Part shown: positions 6,832-14,685 of the stretch, piece after piece
Position numbering within the stretch: position 1 is the stretch's first letter
Layout: every line of letters starts with the position of its first letter
DNA from: Actinomycetes bacterium
GTDB lineage: Bacteria > Actinomycetota > Actinomycetes > Actinomycetales > Cellulomonadaceae
DNA: 22,702 bases
Direction: 5' to 3'
NCBI GenBank assembly: GCA_021793115.1
Contig: JAJYTJ010000053.1
Location: 1 to 22,702 of the forward strand
The notes under the pieces: model-generated
What the model saw: the letters and a program-made list of their open reading frames with translations, nothing else
Database searches by the model: none
What the model was told of the DNA's origin: nothing
Position numbers and translations under genes: made by a program

Positions 6832-7515
6832 ATGGTCGACGGGGGCTCGACCGGACACCATCCGGTGGGCACGCTGCCGCCGCGCCCGGCGTCGCCGGGC
6901 GCCCGTGGTCGTGTGCGGCCACGCACCGAGCCGGGCCCGCCCGCGCAACCGACCGTCCACACGGCGCCCTGCCGTGACGTCGCCGAGCTCGACGTGGTGT
7001 TCGACCCCCGCGACCCGGCGTCGCACTGCTGGTGCCAGGTCGACCGGATGCCGCTCGCCCGGTTCGATGCCCTCGACGACGAGGAGCGGCGCGGCCTGCT
7101 GGCGCGGGAGCTCCACGAGCTGCCCGTGCCGGGCATCGTCGCCCGGCTCGGCGACGAGCGGGTGGGATGGTGCTCCGTGGCGCCGCGATCGCGGTTCGGC
7201 CGGCTGCGCGGCTGCGCGGCGACGAGGGCGCCGGACACGGCGGCCGACGACCCGGGCGTCTGGTCGGCGACGTGCTTCGTGGTGCGGCCGGGATACGGCC
7301 ACCACGGCGTGGCACCCGCGCTGCTCGCCGGCGCGGTCGAGCACGCGCGGTCCGGCGGGGCGGGCTGGCTCGAGGCGTACCCGGTCGAGCAGGCGGCGCG
7401 GGCGGCGTCCTCGGGCGAGCGCCACCGCGGCACCCTCGCGATGTTCCGGGCCGCCGGCTTCGAGGTCGTCGCGCGGCCGTGCCCCGGCCGCGCGATCGTC
7501 CGCCTCGAGCTGTAG
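6832..7515 (+). CDS. GNAT family N-acetyltransferase, substrate unknown
   Basis: Predicted acetyl-CoA-dependent acyltransferase of 227 residues. The GNAT core is recognisable in VWSATCFVVRPGYGHHGVAPALLAGAVEHARSG, which holds the pyrophosphate-binding loop (RPGYGHHGVA), and in LEAYPV. A CWCQ motif (Cys66, Cys68) followed by a helix with DDEERRGLL, then IVARLGDERVGWCSVAPRSRFGRL, places it in a common actinobacterial GNAT subgroup whose substrates are not established. The first 45 residues are Pro/Gly/Arg-rich and probably unstructured; the leaderless ATG supports including them, though an internal start cannot be excluded. It is divergent from mutY and followed by a hairpin. Confidence 0.8.
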   Translation: MVDGGSTGHHPVGTLPPRPASPGARGRVRPRTEPGPPAQPTVHTAPCRDVAELDVVFDPRDPASHCWCQVDRMPLARFDALDDEERRGLLARELHELPVPGIVARLGDERVGWCSVAPRSRFGRLRGCAATRAPDTAADDPGVWSATCFVVRPGYGHHGVAPALLAGAVEHARSGGAGWLEAYPVEQAARAASSGERHRGTLAMFRAAGFEVVARPCPGRAIVRLEL

Positions 7516-7518
7516 CGC

Positions 7519-7540
7519 GGCGCGTCGGCGGCGGCGCGCC
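7519..7540 (+). terminator. Stem-loop after the GNAT gene
   Basis: Three bases past the TAG stop (7513-7515), GGCGCGTCG (7519-7527) pairs with CGGCGCGCC (7532-7540), nine pairs including one G-T wobble, around a GCGG tetraloop. No T-run follows, as is common for actinobacterial terminators. It also lies just before the promoter of the next gene. Confidence 0.5.
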
Positions 7541-7553
7541 CAGACACGCTCGC

Positions 7554-7559
7554 TACCGT
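7554..7559 (+). promoter_or_regulatory. -10 element TACCGT for the gene at 7578
   Basis: TACCGT lies 18 nt before the GTG start. GGAGG (7567-7571) sits between them with 6-nt spacing to the GTG, so this transcript would have a short leader with a ribosome site, unlike the leaderless neighbours. No clear -35 box is visible. Confidence 0.4.
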
Positions 7560-7577
7560 CGGCCGCGGAGGTGTGCG

Positions 7578-8195
7578 GTGACGGAGCAGCGACTCCCGGC
7601 GAGCGTCTACTGGAGACGTCGCTTCGTCGTGCTCGGGATCCCCGTGCTCCTCGTCGTCGCGCTCGTGCTGTGGTTCGCCAACCGTGGCGGCGGGACGAGC
7701 ACGGCCGCGTCGGGCGGGACGACGAGCCCCGCGGCCAGCCACGCGCCCACGCCGACGCCGACGGCGACGCCGACGAAGAGCGCGCCGCCGGCCAACGGTG
7801 GCGTCGCCAACTGCGTCGCCCCGGCGCTCACCGTGGGGATCGCACCCGACCAGGCGTCGGTGCCGGCGGGTGCCACGCCGACGTTCACCGTGACGATCAA
7901 CAACGTGGGGAACACGCCGTGCCTCGTCGACGCCGGCGAGCTGCAGCGCGAGGTCGTCGTCGTGTCCGGCACCGACCGGGTGTGGTCGTCGAAGGACTGC
8001 GCCCCGGCCAACTCACCGAATCGCACGCTGCTGCTGGCGCCCGGCATGACGGACACGTCGCACGTCGCGTGGAACCGGGTCCGCTCGGCCCCGGGGTGCC
8101 CGGCGAACCTGCCCGCGCCCCGCCCGGGGACCTACCAGGTGACGGTCGCGCTCGCGGGCACCTCGAGCGGCCCGGCCGTGTTCCAGCTCGGCTAG
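7578..8195 (+). CDS. Membrane-anchored secreted protein, function unknown
   Basis: A 205-residue protein I cannot assign to a named family. A short basic cytoplasmic tail (WRRR) precedes one membrane segment (about residues 16-34). A Gly/Ser/Thr/Pro linker with PTPTPTATPT follows (36-75), then an extracellular domain (76-205) rich in alternating hydrophobic residues that looks like an Ig-type beta-sandwich. It has four cysteines (79, 115, 141, 174), enough for two disulfides. GTG at 7578 is chosen for GGAGG at 6-nt spacing. Its stop is only 2 bp from the stop of convergent disA. The layout suggests an extracellular binding or wall-associated role, which is inference. Confidence 0.75.
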   Translation: MTEQRLPASVYWRRRFVVLGIPVLLVVALVLWFANRGGGTSTAASGGTTSPAASHAPTPTPTATPTKSAPPANGGVANCVAPALTVGIAPDQASVPAGATPTFTVTINNVGNTPCLVDAGELQREVVVVSGTDRVWSSKDCAPANSPNRTLLLAPGMTDTSHVAWNRVRSAPGCPANLPAPRPGTYQVTVALAGTSSGPAVFQLG

Positions 8196-8197
8196 GG

Positions 8198-9268
8198 CTA
8201 CACGTACCGCTCGAGGATGCTCGACTCGGCGAGCCGGCTCAGGCCCTCGCGGACGTTGCGGGCGCGCAGCTCGCCGACGCCGTCGACGGCCATGAGCTCC
8301 TCGACGCCCGCTGCCAAGAGCTTCTGGAGGGCGCCGAAGTGCAGCACCAGGCGCTCGACGACCGGCGCGGGCAGCCGCGGCACGCGCGAGAGCAGCCGGT
8401 AGCCCCGCGGTGCGACGGCGGCGTCGAGCGTGTCCCCACCGGGCAGGCCCAGCACGCGGGCGATGTGCCCGAGGTCGAGCAGCTCGGTGCTCGTCAGCTC
8501 CGCGAGCGCCGCCTGCACCTGGTCCACCTCGCGCCGGCCGGTGTCGACGTAGTCGCGGATGACGAGCTCCCGGTCCGCCTCCGAACCCGCGATGAGCTCG
8601 TCGAGCTGGAGCGCGAGCAGGCGCCCGTCGGTGCCGAGCTCGACGACGTAGCCGCCGATCTCCTCCGAGATGCGCCGCACCATCTCCAGGCGCTGGACGA
8701 CGGTCGACACGTCACGCACCGTGACGAGGTCCTCGATCTCCAGCGCCGAGAGGGTGCCCGTCACCTCGTCGAGCCGGGCCTTGTAGCGCTCGAGCGTCGC
8801 GAGCGCCTGGTTGGCGCGCGACAGGATGGTGGTGGAGTCCTCGAGCTGGTGCCGGCCGTCGCCCACCCACACCGCGATGATCCGCATCGACGCGGAGACC
8901 GAGATGACGGGGTGGCCGGTCTGCTTCGCGACGCGCTCGGCCGTGCGGTGGCGCGTGCCCGACTCGCTGGTCTCGATGGACGGGTCCGGCAGCAGCTGCA
9001 CGCCCGCGCGGACGATGCGGTTGGTCGCCGTGTCGATGACCACCGCGCCGTCCATCTTGCACAGCTCGCGCAGCCGCGTCCCGGAGAACTCGACGTCCAT
9101 GACGAAGCCGCCCGAGCACAGCGCGGCGACGGCGTCGTCCATGCCGAGCACGATGAGGGCGCCGGTGCGCCCGCGCAGGATGCGCTCCAGCCCGTCACGC
9201 AGCTCGCCGCCGGGGGCGGCGGCGGCGAGCGTGGAGCGCAGGAGCTCGTCCTGCGACGGATGGGCCAC
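8198..9268 (-). CDS. disA: Diadenylate cyclase / DNA integrity scanning protein
   Basis: Makes cyclic di-AMP from two ATP and scans DNA for branched structures, where its activity falls. The 356-residue protein has the full architecture: an N-terminal DAC domain with MDGAVVID (DGA at 73-75) and [14 protein letters not shown] (RHR at 106-108), a helical spine (about 145-290) and a C-terminal helix-hairpin-helix domain with [20 protein letters not shown] chose the GTG at 9266-9268 because TACGAT lies exactly 6 nt before it and the product then begins [10 protein letters not shown]; the open frame continues 35 codons upstream without family features. radA lies 109 bp upstream on the same strand, a neighbourhood conserved in many Gram-positive bacteria. 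Confidence 0.95.
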   Translation of the reverse strand: MAHPSQDELLRSTLAAAAPGGELRDGLERILRGRTGALIVLGMDDAVAALCSGGFVMDVEFSGTRLRELCKMDGAVVIDTATNRIVRAGVQLLPDPSIETSESGTRHRTAERVAKQTGHPVISVSASMRIIAVWVGDGRHQLEDSTTILSRANQALATLERYKARLDEVTGTLSALEIEDLVTVRDVSTVVQRLEMVRRISEEIGGYVVELGTDGRLLALQLDELIAGSEADRELVIRDYVDTGRREVDQVQAALAELTSTELLDLGHIARVLGLPGGDTLDAAVAPRGYRLLSRVPRLPAPVVERLVLHFGALQKLLAAGVEELMAVDGVGELRARNVREGLSRLAESSILERYV

Positions 9269-9274
9269 GTGCCG

Positions 9275-9280
9275 ATCGTA
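9275..9280 (-). promoter_or_regulatory. -10 element TACGAT for a leaderless disA transcript
   Basis: On the minus strand TACGAT is followed by 6 nt and the GTG start. It indicates that disA has its own promoter in addition to any read-through from radA. GGAACC about 17 nt further upstream is a possible -35 box, at low confidence. Confidence 0.5.
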
Positions 9281-9323
9281 CTGGGCGGTGTCGGCGCGGT
9301 TCCTGGTCAGCGCACGCCCTGGG

Positions 9324-9335
9324 GCACGATCGTGC
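9324..9335. promoter_or_regulatory. 12-bp perfect palindrome upstream of disA
   Basis: GCACGATCGTGC is fully self-complementary and lies in the radA-disA gap, about 45 bp upstream of the disA -10 element. The position suits a transcription factor site, but no known consensus is recognised. Confidence 0.3.
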
Positions 9336-9377
9336 AACGATCCCGGCGTCGGCGCTCCCTCGTCCTGACCCACGGGC

Positions 9378-10853
9378 TCAGCGGACCGGCAACCGTGCGA
9401 CGCCGTCCGGCAGGTCGCGCTCGGCGGCGGCGGACCGGTCGTGACGCTCGTGCGGGCCGTCCTCGGCCAGGTCCGCGGCGCGCACCGCGGCGGGCAGGTC
9501 CGCCACGCGCGTCACGTGCATCCCCTCCGGAACGACGAGCTCGTCGGTCGACGCCGGGACGAGCGCCCGCCGGAACCCGAGCCGCGCGGCCTCGGCGAGC
9601 CGCCGGCTGGTGCCCGCGACCGGCCGGATCTCGCCCGCCAGGCCCACCTCCCCGATCGCGACGAGCCCGCGTGCCGGCGGCCGGTCGAGGTGCGACGAGA
9701 CGACGGCGAGCGTGACCGCCAGGTCGGACGCCGGCTCGACGACGCGTGAGCCGCCGACGGTCGACACGTACACGTCCTGGCCGGCCAACGGCAGGCGGAA
9801 GCGCCGCTGCAGCACGGCGAGCACCATCGCCAGCCGAGAGGCGTCCACGCCGGACGTGGTCCGGCGGGGGTTGGGCGCCCCCGTGGGGGCCACGAGCGCC
9901 TGCACCTCGCACGCCATGGGACGGCGCCCCTCGAGCGTCACGGTGAGGCACGTGCCGGGCGTCGGGTGCAGCGCCGCGAGGACGAACAGCCCGCTCGGGT
10001 CGGCCAGGCCGACGATCCCCTTCTCCGACAGGTCGAAGCAGCCGACCTCGTCCGTGGGGCCGAACCGGTTCTTCGTGGCCCGCAGCAGGCGCAGCCGGGA
10101 GTGCCGGTCGCCCTCGAACTGGCACACGACGTCGACGAGGTGCTCGAGCGTGCGTGGCCCGGCGACCGAGCCGTCCTTGGTGACGTGCCCGACGATGACC
10201 ACCGGCATGCCGCGCGACTTGGCGGCCGCGATGAGGGCGGCGGCGACCTCCCGCACCTGCGTGACGCCGCCCGCGGCGCCCTCGACCTGGTTCGATGCGA
10301 CGGTCTGCACCGAGTCCACGACGAGGAGGTCCGGCCCGACCTGCTCCACGTGGCCCAGCACGGTGGCAAGGTCGGTCTCGTCGGCCAGCAGCAGGCCCGG
10401 CTCGAGCGCGCCGATGCGCCCGGCCCGCAGCCGGACCTGGCCCGACGACTCCTCGCCGGTGACGTACAGCACGCGCCGGCCACCCCGGGCCGCCCGGGCG
10501 GCGACGTCCAGCAGCAGGGTCGACTTGCCGACGCCCGGCTCGCCGGCCAGGAGCACCACCGCGCCCGGGACCAGGCCGCCGCCGAGCACGCGGTCCAGCT
10601 CGTCGACCCCGGTGGGGCGGGCCCGCGCGGTCTCGACGTCGATCTCCGCGATGGGCCGGGCCGGCGACCCCGCGGGCCGCGCGGCGACCGTGCGCGGGGC
10701 ACCGCCGCCGGGCCCCACCTCCTCCGCGACCGAGCCCCACGCCTGGCACTCGCCGCAGCGCCCGACCCACTTGGCCGTGGTCCACCCGCACTCCGTGCAG
10801 CGGTACCCGCGTGGCTGGGTGCGGGTGCGGGGGCGGGCCGGGGTCGTCGTCAC
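9378..10853 (-). CDS. radA: DNA repair protein RadA (Sms)
   Basis: RecA-like ATPase that helps process recombination intermediates by driving branch migration or unwinding. The 491-residue protein has an N-terminal zinc finger (Cys19, Cys22, Cys33, Cys36), Walker [10 protein letters not shown] (104-112), Walker B LLVVDS with Asp180, the RadA signature KNRFG (261-265) and a C-terminal Lon-protease-like domain. The family length is about 450-490. The GTG at 10851-10853 is chosen because TAGCGT lies 7 nt before it; an in-frame GTG three codons upstream overlaps that -10 element. The last 25 or so residues are charged and poorly conserved. It is divergent from the unknown gene at 10929 and precedes disA. 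Confidence 0.95.
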   Translation of the reverse strand: MTTTPARPRTRTQPRGYRCTECGWTTAKWVGRCGECQAWGSVAEEVGPGGGAPRTVAARPAGSPARPIAEIDVETARARPTGVDELDRVLGGGLVPGAVVLLAGEPGVGKSTLLLDVAARAARGGRRVLYVTGEESSGQVRLRAGRIGALEPGLLLADETDLATVLGHVEQVGPDLLVVDSVQTVASNQVEGAAGGVTQVREVAAALIAAAKSRGMPVVIVGHVTKDGSVAGPRTLEHLVDVVCQFEGDRHSRLRLLRATKNRFGPTDEVGCFDLSEKGIVGLADPSGLFVLAALHPTPGTCLTVTLEGRRPMACEVQALVAPTGAPNPRRTTSGVDASRLAMVLAVLQRRFRLPLAGQDVYVSTVGGSRVVEPASDLAVTLAVVSSHLDRPPARGLVAIGEVGLAGEIRPVAGTSRRLAEAARLGFRRALVPASTDELVVPEGMHVTRVADLPAAVRAADLAEDGPHERHDRSAAAERDLPDGVARLPVR

Positions 10854-10860
10854 GCGCGGC

Positions 10861-10866
10861 ACGCTA
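10861..10866 (-). promoter_or_regulatory. -10 element TAGCGT for leaderless radA
   Basis: On the minus strand TAGCGT is separated by 7 nt from the GTG start of radA, within the one-base range used by leaderless actinobacterial promoters. Confidence 0.45.
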
Positions 10867-10886
10867 GCGGCCCGGACCGACATCGG

Positions 10887-10892
10887 TACGCT
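10887..10892 (+). promoter_or_regulatory. -10 element TACGCT for the gene at 10929
   Basis: TACGCT lies 36 nt before the ATG, which has GGAGG (10919-10923) at 5-nt spacing. It is only 20 bp from the opposing radA -10 element, so the two promoters are almost back to back and may interfere. Confidence 0.35.
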
Positions 10893-10928
10893 GCCGGGGA
10901 CGCGACGGCGGCACTGACGGAGGCGACG

Positions 10929-11603
10929 ATGGCGGACGGCGTAGGCCCGCAGCACGGGCGGGGCGGGCGTGGCCGGTCGGGCTGGCTGCTGCCGCTGGCC
11001 CTCGGCGTCGGGGTGCTCGTGGTCGCCGCGATCGTCGTCGGCATCGTCGTGTCCCGGCAGCACGGCGGGACCGCGACGGCCTCGCAGCCCGCGCCGGTGG
11101 TGACGACGGTCACGGCGCCGGTGCCCACCCCCACCGTGCAGCCGAGCGCGCGGGCCACCGGGAGCGCGTTCACCGCGGCGCTGCCGGCCAGCGTGCTCCA
11201 GTACGCGTACGTGTCGAGCACGCCCGCCACCGACTGGCTCGCGGCCGGTGCGCTCGAGGCATGGACCGACACCTACTCCGACGGCGGCACGGGCAAGCTC
11301 ACGGTGCAGGCCGGCCAGTTCCCCACCGCCGACGCGGCGAAGGCGTTCGCCGCCACGCTCACGGCCGCCCTGCCGACGGCCGCGCCGAGCCCCGCCGCCA
11401 CCGCAGCGACCGGCGCGGCCGGCACGCCGACGCTGCCGAAGACGGGCCAGGTGTCGGCCGGCGGCACGGTGACCGGCAGCTACACGATCGTGGACGGCGG
11501 CAACGGCACCGGCATCGCGGTGTGGAGCAACGGCACGGGCGTGTTCCGCCTGGTGGCACCGCTGGCCGACGTGGTCAACGCCTATGGGGCCTACCCGCTC
11601 TGA
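10929..11603 (+). CDS. Single-pass membrane protein, function unknown
   Basis: A 224-residue protein I do not recognise. A Gly/Arg-rich cytoplasmic N-terminus (1-18) is followed by one membrane segment (about 19-41) and a Thr/Pro/Val-rich linker (46-75). The extracellular domain (about 78-224) has TDWLAAGALEAWTDTYSD, then KLTVQAGQFPTADAAKAFAATL, which resembles the small alpha/beta units of some extracytoplasmic lipoproteins. A second Ala/Pro/Thr-rich stretch (150-168) and a final segment ending NAYGAYPL follow. There are no cysteines. The ATG has a good GGAGG site. It is convergent with the kinase gene, with 22 bp between stops. Its general layout resembles the protein at 7578 without visible sequence similarity. 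Confidence 0.75.
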   Translation: MADGVGPQHGRGGRGRSGWLLPLALGVGVLVVAAIVVGIVVSRQHGGTATASQPAPVVTTVTAPVPTPTVQPSARATGSAFTAALPASVLQYAYVSSTPATDWLAAGALEAWTDTYSDGGTGKLTVQAGQFPTADAAKAFAATLTAALPTAAPSPAATAATGAAGTPTLPKTGQVSAGGTVTGSYTIVDGGNGTGIAVWSNGTGVFRLVAPLADVVNAYGAYPL

Positions 11604-11625
11604 GCGGCCCCACGGCGCGGCCTGG

Positions 11626-13125
11626 TCAGGCGTCCGGGTCGGCCGCCGGCAGCGTCACGGTGAACACCGTGCGCCCGGGCCGGGAGGCGCACGTCAGCGT
11701 GCCATGGTGGGCATGCACCACCGCGTTGGCGATCGCGAGCCCGAGGCCCGTCGAGCCCGACGCGTGGTTGCGAGAGGCGTCCCCTCGCGCGAACCGCTCG
11801 AACAGCCGCTCGCGCAGGTCCGGCGGGACGCCGGGCCCGTCGTCGCGCACGTGCACGACGACGTCGTCACCCTCGCGCCGTACGCCGACCTCGATGCGTG
11901 AGCCGGCGGGGGTGTGGACGCGCGCGTTCGCCAGCAGGTTGGCCAGCACCTGGCGCAGGCGGTGGTCGTCGCCGACGACGAGCGTCGCCGGCTCGTCGGC
12001 CGCCTCGTCGGCCGCCTCGAGGTCCAGCTGCCACACGTGGTCCGGCCCCGCGGCGTGGGCGTCCGCGACCGCGTCGACCGCGAGCTGGGCGAGGTCCACG
12101 GTGTCGTGCTCCAGGTCTCGGCCCGCGTCCAGCCGCGCGAGCAGCAGCATGTCCTCGACGAGGGCGGTCATGCGCACCGCCTCCGCCTCGACCCGGGCCA
12201 GTGCCTGGCCGACGCCGTCCGGCAGCGGCTCCTCGGACCGGCGGACGAGCTCGGTGTAGCCGCGGATCGAGGCCAGCGGCGTGCGCAGCTCGTGCGACGC
12301 GTCCGCGACGAAGCGGCGCACGTGCTGCTCCGACTCCTCCCGCGCGGTGAGCGCGCGCTCGACGTGGCCCAGCATCCGGTTGAGCGCCGCCCCCACCTGG
12401 CCCACCTCGGTGGCGGGGTCGGCGTCGGGCACGCGCTCGTCGAGCGAGACCTCGCCCTTGTCCAGCGGCAGCTCGGAGACGCGCGTCGCGGTGGCCGCGA
12501 CCTCGGTGAGGGGGCGCAGGCCACGGCGCACGAGGATGTTGGCCGCGGCGGCCGCGAGCGCCAGCCCGACGAAGGCCACGACCAGCTCGACGGCGATGTA
12601 CCGGCGCACGGTGGACTCCGCGCTCGCGGTGGGGATCGCGGTGATGACGGTGCCTTCGTCGGACGTGCCGGCCACGGCGCGGTACGAGCCGAGCGTGCCG
12701 AGCGAGACCGGGACGATGGTGCCGTCGGTGGGCACCGTGAGCAGCGTGGCCAGCTGCGTGCTCGTCAGTGGCTGGTAGGTGCCGTCCGAGGCGATGTAGC
12801 CGCTGCGCACCTGCCCGGACGTGACGACGTTGACCGTGCCCACGTCCTGGCCCGGGCCTTCGAACCACGGCGGGCGGTTATCCGCGTCGTGGTCGCTGGT
12901 CGCCGGCGTGTCCACCGGGTCGGTGGGCTGCGTCTGGGTGGCGCTGCCCGCGCGGGCGGCGGCGGCGACGAGACGGTCGTCGACCTGCTGCAGCAGGGAC
13001 GCGCGCAGCGCCAGCGTGGACGTGACTCCGATGACGGTGACGACGACGGCGAGCAGGCCGACCGCGGTCAGCGTCAGGCGCCGGCGCAGCGTGGGCCGCA
13101 CCGGGCGCCGGCGGCGGCGCGTCAC
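11626..13125 (-). CDS. Two-component sensor histidine kinase
   Basis: Membrane sensor that autophosphorylates and passes phosphate to the response regulator encoded just upstream. The 499-residue protein has two membrane segments (about 19-40 and 176-198) bracketing an extracellular sensor of roughly 135 residues. A HAMP region (199-260) follows, then the HisKA dimerisation helix with phospho-acceptor His278 in DASHELRTPL, and the HATPase domain with N-box QVLANLLANARVHTP, G1 DDGPGVP and G2 STGLGLAIA. The GTG at 13123-13125 overlaps the regulator stop by 4 bp (GTGA), implying translational coupling. The sensor domain gives no clue to its signal. Confidence 0.93.
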   Translation of the reverse strand: MTRRRRRPVRPTLRRRLTLTAVGLLAVVVTVIGVTSTLALRASLLQQVDDRLVAAAARAGSATQTQPTDPVDTPATSDHDADNRPPWFEGPGQDVGTVNVVTSGQVRSGYIASDGTYQPLTSTQLATLLTVPTDGTIVPVSLGTLGSYRAVAGTSDEGTVITAIPTASAESTVRRYIAVELVVAFVGLALAAAAANILVRRGLRPLTEVAATATRVSELPLDKGEVSLDERVPDADPATEVGQVGAALNRMLGHVERALTAREESEQHVRRFVADASHELRTPLASIRGYTELVRRSEEPLPDGVGQALARVEAEAVRMTALVEDMLLLARLDAGRDLEHDTVDLAQLAVDAVADAHAAGPDHVWQLDLEAADEAADEPATLVVGDDHRLRQVLANLLANARVHTPAGSRIEVGVRREGDDVVVHVRDDGPGVPPDLRERLFERFARGDASRNHASGSTGLGLAIANAVVHAHHGTLTCASRPGRTVFTVTLPAADPDA

Positions 13126-13856
13126 GCCGGGCGGAGCACGTACCCGACGCCCCGCAGCGTGTGCAGCATCGGCGTGCGGCCCTTGTCGATCTTGCGGCGC
13201 AGGTAGGAGACGTAGAGCTCGACGATGTTGGCCTGGCCGCCGAAGTCGTACTGCCACACCCGGTCGAGGATCTGGGCCTTGCTCAGCACGCGGCGCGGGT
13301 TGCGCATGAAGTAGCGCAGCAGCTCGAACTCCGTCGCCGTGAGGTGGATGTCGTCGGTGCCGCGCCACACCTCGTGGCTGTCCTCGTCCATCCGCAGGTC
13401 GCCGACGACGAGCTGGGCCTCCTGGTGCCCGGTGGTGGCACCGGTGCGGCGCAGCAGGGCCCGTAGCCGCGCGACGACCTCCTCGAGCGAGAACGGCTTG
13501 GTGACGTAGTCGTCGCCGCCGGCGGTGAGCCCGGCGATGCGGTCCTCGACGGCGTCCTTCGCCGTGAGGAACAGCACCGGGACGTTGGGGTGCGTCGACC
13601 GCATGCGGCCGAGCACCTCGAGACCGGTGAGGTCGGGGAGCATGACGTCGAGCACCACGACGTCGGGTTCGAGCTCGCGCGCCCGGCGGATCGCGGCGTG
13701 GCCGGTGAGCGCGTGCTCCACCTGCCAGCCCTCGTACCGCAGCGCGGTGGCGAGGAGCTCGGCGAGGTTGGGCTCGTCGTCCACGACGAGGGCCCGGATG
13801 GGGGAGCCGTCGGCGCGCGTCAGGACGTCGGGCCGGCGGGCGGTGGTCGTCGTCAT
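13122..13856 (-). CDS. OmpR/PhoP-type response regulator
   Basis: DNA-binding response regulator of 244 residues, partner of the overlapping kinase. The receiver domain (about 22-135) has acidic residues VVDDE, phospho-acceptor Asp70 in VVLDVMLPDLTG, Thr98 in LFLTAKD and Lys120 in YVTKPFS. The winged helix (about 148-242) has LTATEFELLRYFMRNPRRVL and NIVELYVSYLRRKID, close to the PhoP/TcrX group of mycobacteria. I chose the ATG at 13854-13856; an in-frame GTG two codons upstream is possible and no clear ribosome site favours either. The regulon cannot be inferred from the neighbours. Confidence 0.93.
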   Translation of the reverse strand: MTTTTARRPDVLTRADGSPIRALVVDDEPNLAELLATALRYEGWQVEHALTGHAAIRRARELEPDVVVLDVMLPDLTGLEVLGRMRSTHPNVPVLFLTAKDAVEDRIAGLTAGGDDYVTKPFSLEEVVARLRALLRRTGATTGHQEAQLVVGDLRMDEDSHEVWRGTDDIHLTATEFELLRYFMRNPRRVLSKAQILDRVWQYDFGGQANIVELYVSYLRRKIDKGRTPMLHTLRGVGYVLRPA

Positions 13857-13878
13857 GGGCACGAGGATCGAGGGGCCA

Positions 13879-13909
13879 CCTGTGGTGCCCCTGGAGCGTT
13901 CCTGTGAAG
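13879..13909 (-). promoter_or_regulatory. CACAGG direct repeat upstream of the response regulator
   Basis: On the minus strand CTTCACAGG (13901-13909) and CACAGG (13879-13884) are in the same orientation, 22 bp apart, about two helical turns, just upstream of the regulator gene. OmpR-family regulators typically bind spaced direct repeats, so this may be an autoregulatory site. The motif is short. Confidence 0.25.
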
Positions 13910-13922
13910 TTGCTGAGCCTGC

Positions 13923-14582
13923 TCAGGTGGAGGGCGGGGGCACGGGCTGCGGGCGGGTCGCCCCCGCGACGGCCGCGGCGACGATCGCCTCGATCGCGAA
14001 GGCCGTGGCCTGCGTCAGGTCGACCGCGTCGGGGTCCAGCAGCCACTGGATCTGCAGCCCGTCCATGACGCCGAGGATGGCGGCCGCGGCCTGGTAGGCG
14101 AGGTCGCGGTCGACCTCCGGGTGCCAGGCGACGAGGGCGTCGGCCACCTCGTCGCGCAGGGAGGCGAAGCGGGCGGTGGCCCAGGGGCGGGCGGGGTGGT
14201 CGTCCGTGACGGCCTCGCCGGTGATGACGGCGTAGGTCTGCACCATGCCGGGCCGCTCGGCGTTCATGCGGGCCGTGAGCAGCAGGTGGCGGAACAGCTC
14301 GAGCCCGCCCGGGATGTGCTTGCCCTCGAGCTCGGCGACCTGCTCGGCGTCGCGGAAGTCGAGGACCGCGGTGAGCAGCTGCTCCTTGGACTTGAAGTGG
14401 TGGAGCACGCCCGCGTGCGTCATGCCCACCTGCTCGGCGACGTCGGCCAGCGACCCGGTCTTGTAGCCCTTCTGGCCGAAGGTCGCCGCGGCCGCGCGCA
14501 GGATCTCCTCGCGCCTGGCTGCCGTCCCTTGGCGCGGACCGCGCCGGGGGCGGTCCGCGGGGCGGGCTGGTTCCGCTCCCAT
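13923..14582 (-). CDS. TetR/AcrR family transcriptional regulator
   Basis: Predicted ligand-responsive repressor of 219 residues. The N-terminal DNA-binding domain (about 20-70) reads REEILRAAAATFGQKGYKTGSLADVAEQVGMTHAGVLHHFKSKEQLL, the standard TetR helix-turn-helix with the HHFKSKEQLL recognition end. The C-terminal ligand and dimer domain (75-210) resembles the TetR_C group found beside glycosidase and sugar genes, but no ligand is identified. The ATG at 14580-14582 lies 8 nt after TATGGT, so the transcript has little or no leader. It is divergent from the GH3 gene, and the palindrome in the shared promoter region points to control of both itself and the cluster. Confidence 0.92.
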   Translation of the reverse strand: MGAEPARPADRPRRGPRQGTAARREEILRAAAATFGQKGYKTGSLADVAEQVGMTHAGVLHHFKSKEQLLTAVLDFRDAEQVAELEGKHIPGGLELFRHLLLTARMNAERPGMVQTYAVITGEAVTDDHPARPWATARFASLRDEVADALVAWHPEVDRDLAYQAAAAILGVMDGLQIQWLLDPDAVDLTQATAFAIEAIVAAAVAGATRPQPVPPPST

Positions 14583-14590
14583 GGGCCGAT

Positions 14591-14596
14591 ACCATA
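14591..14596 (-). promoter_or_regulatory. -10 element TATGGT of the TetR gene
   Basis: TATGGT on the minus strand is 8 nt from the ATG. A -35-like CTGTCA (plus-strand 14615-14620) lies 18 nt upstream of it and falls inside the palindromic operator. Confidence 0.5.
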
Positions 14597-14608
14597 CTGT
14601 GACCTTGG

Positions 14609-14626
14609 ACTTACTGACAGGTAAGT
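14609..14626. promoter_or_regulatory. TetR operator: ACTTAC-TGACAG-GTAAGT
   Basis: The arms ACTTAC and GTAAGT are perfect reverse complements around a 6-nt centre, a size and layout typical of TetR-family sites. The centre TGACAG overlaps CTGACA (14614-14619), a good -35 box for the rightward GH3 gene, with TTGCAT (14638-14643) as a -10 at 18-nt spacing. On the other strand it covers the likely -35 box of tetR. Binding would block both promoters. Confidence 0.7.
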
Positions 14627-14685
14627 AAGCAACGTGGTTGCATGTCCCGAACGACGACGACGTCCCGCAGGAAGGCCCCGCCGCA

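Noticed and set aside
7032..7577. Open frame extending the secreted protein upstream through the GNAT gene
   Set aside because: It reads the GNAT gene in the wrong frame. The hairpin, promoter and GGAGG site near 7519-7571 place the real start at 7578.
11626..14595. A 989-codon minus-strand frame apparently joining the kinase to sequence upstream
   Set aside because: The upstream part is a shifted-frame shadow of the response regulator and TetR genes. The kinase start at 13125, overlapping the regulator stop, is the normal arrangement.
14638..14685. TTG at 14638 as the start of the GH3 enzyme (16 extra residues)
   Set aside because: It has no ribosome site and lies within the predicted -10 region. 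GTG 14686 has AGGAAGG upstream and gives an N-terminus that fits the family.
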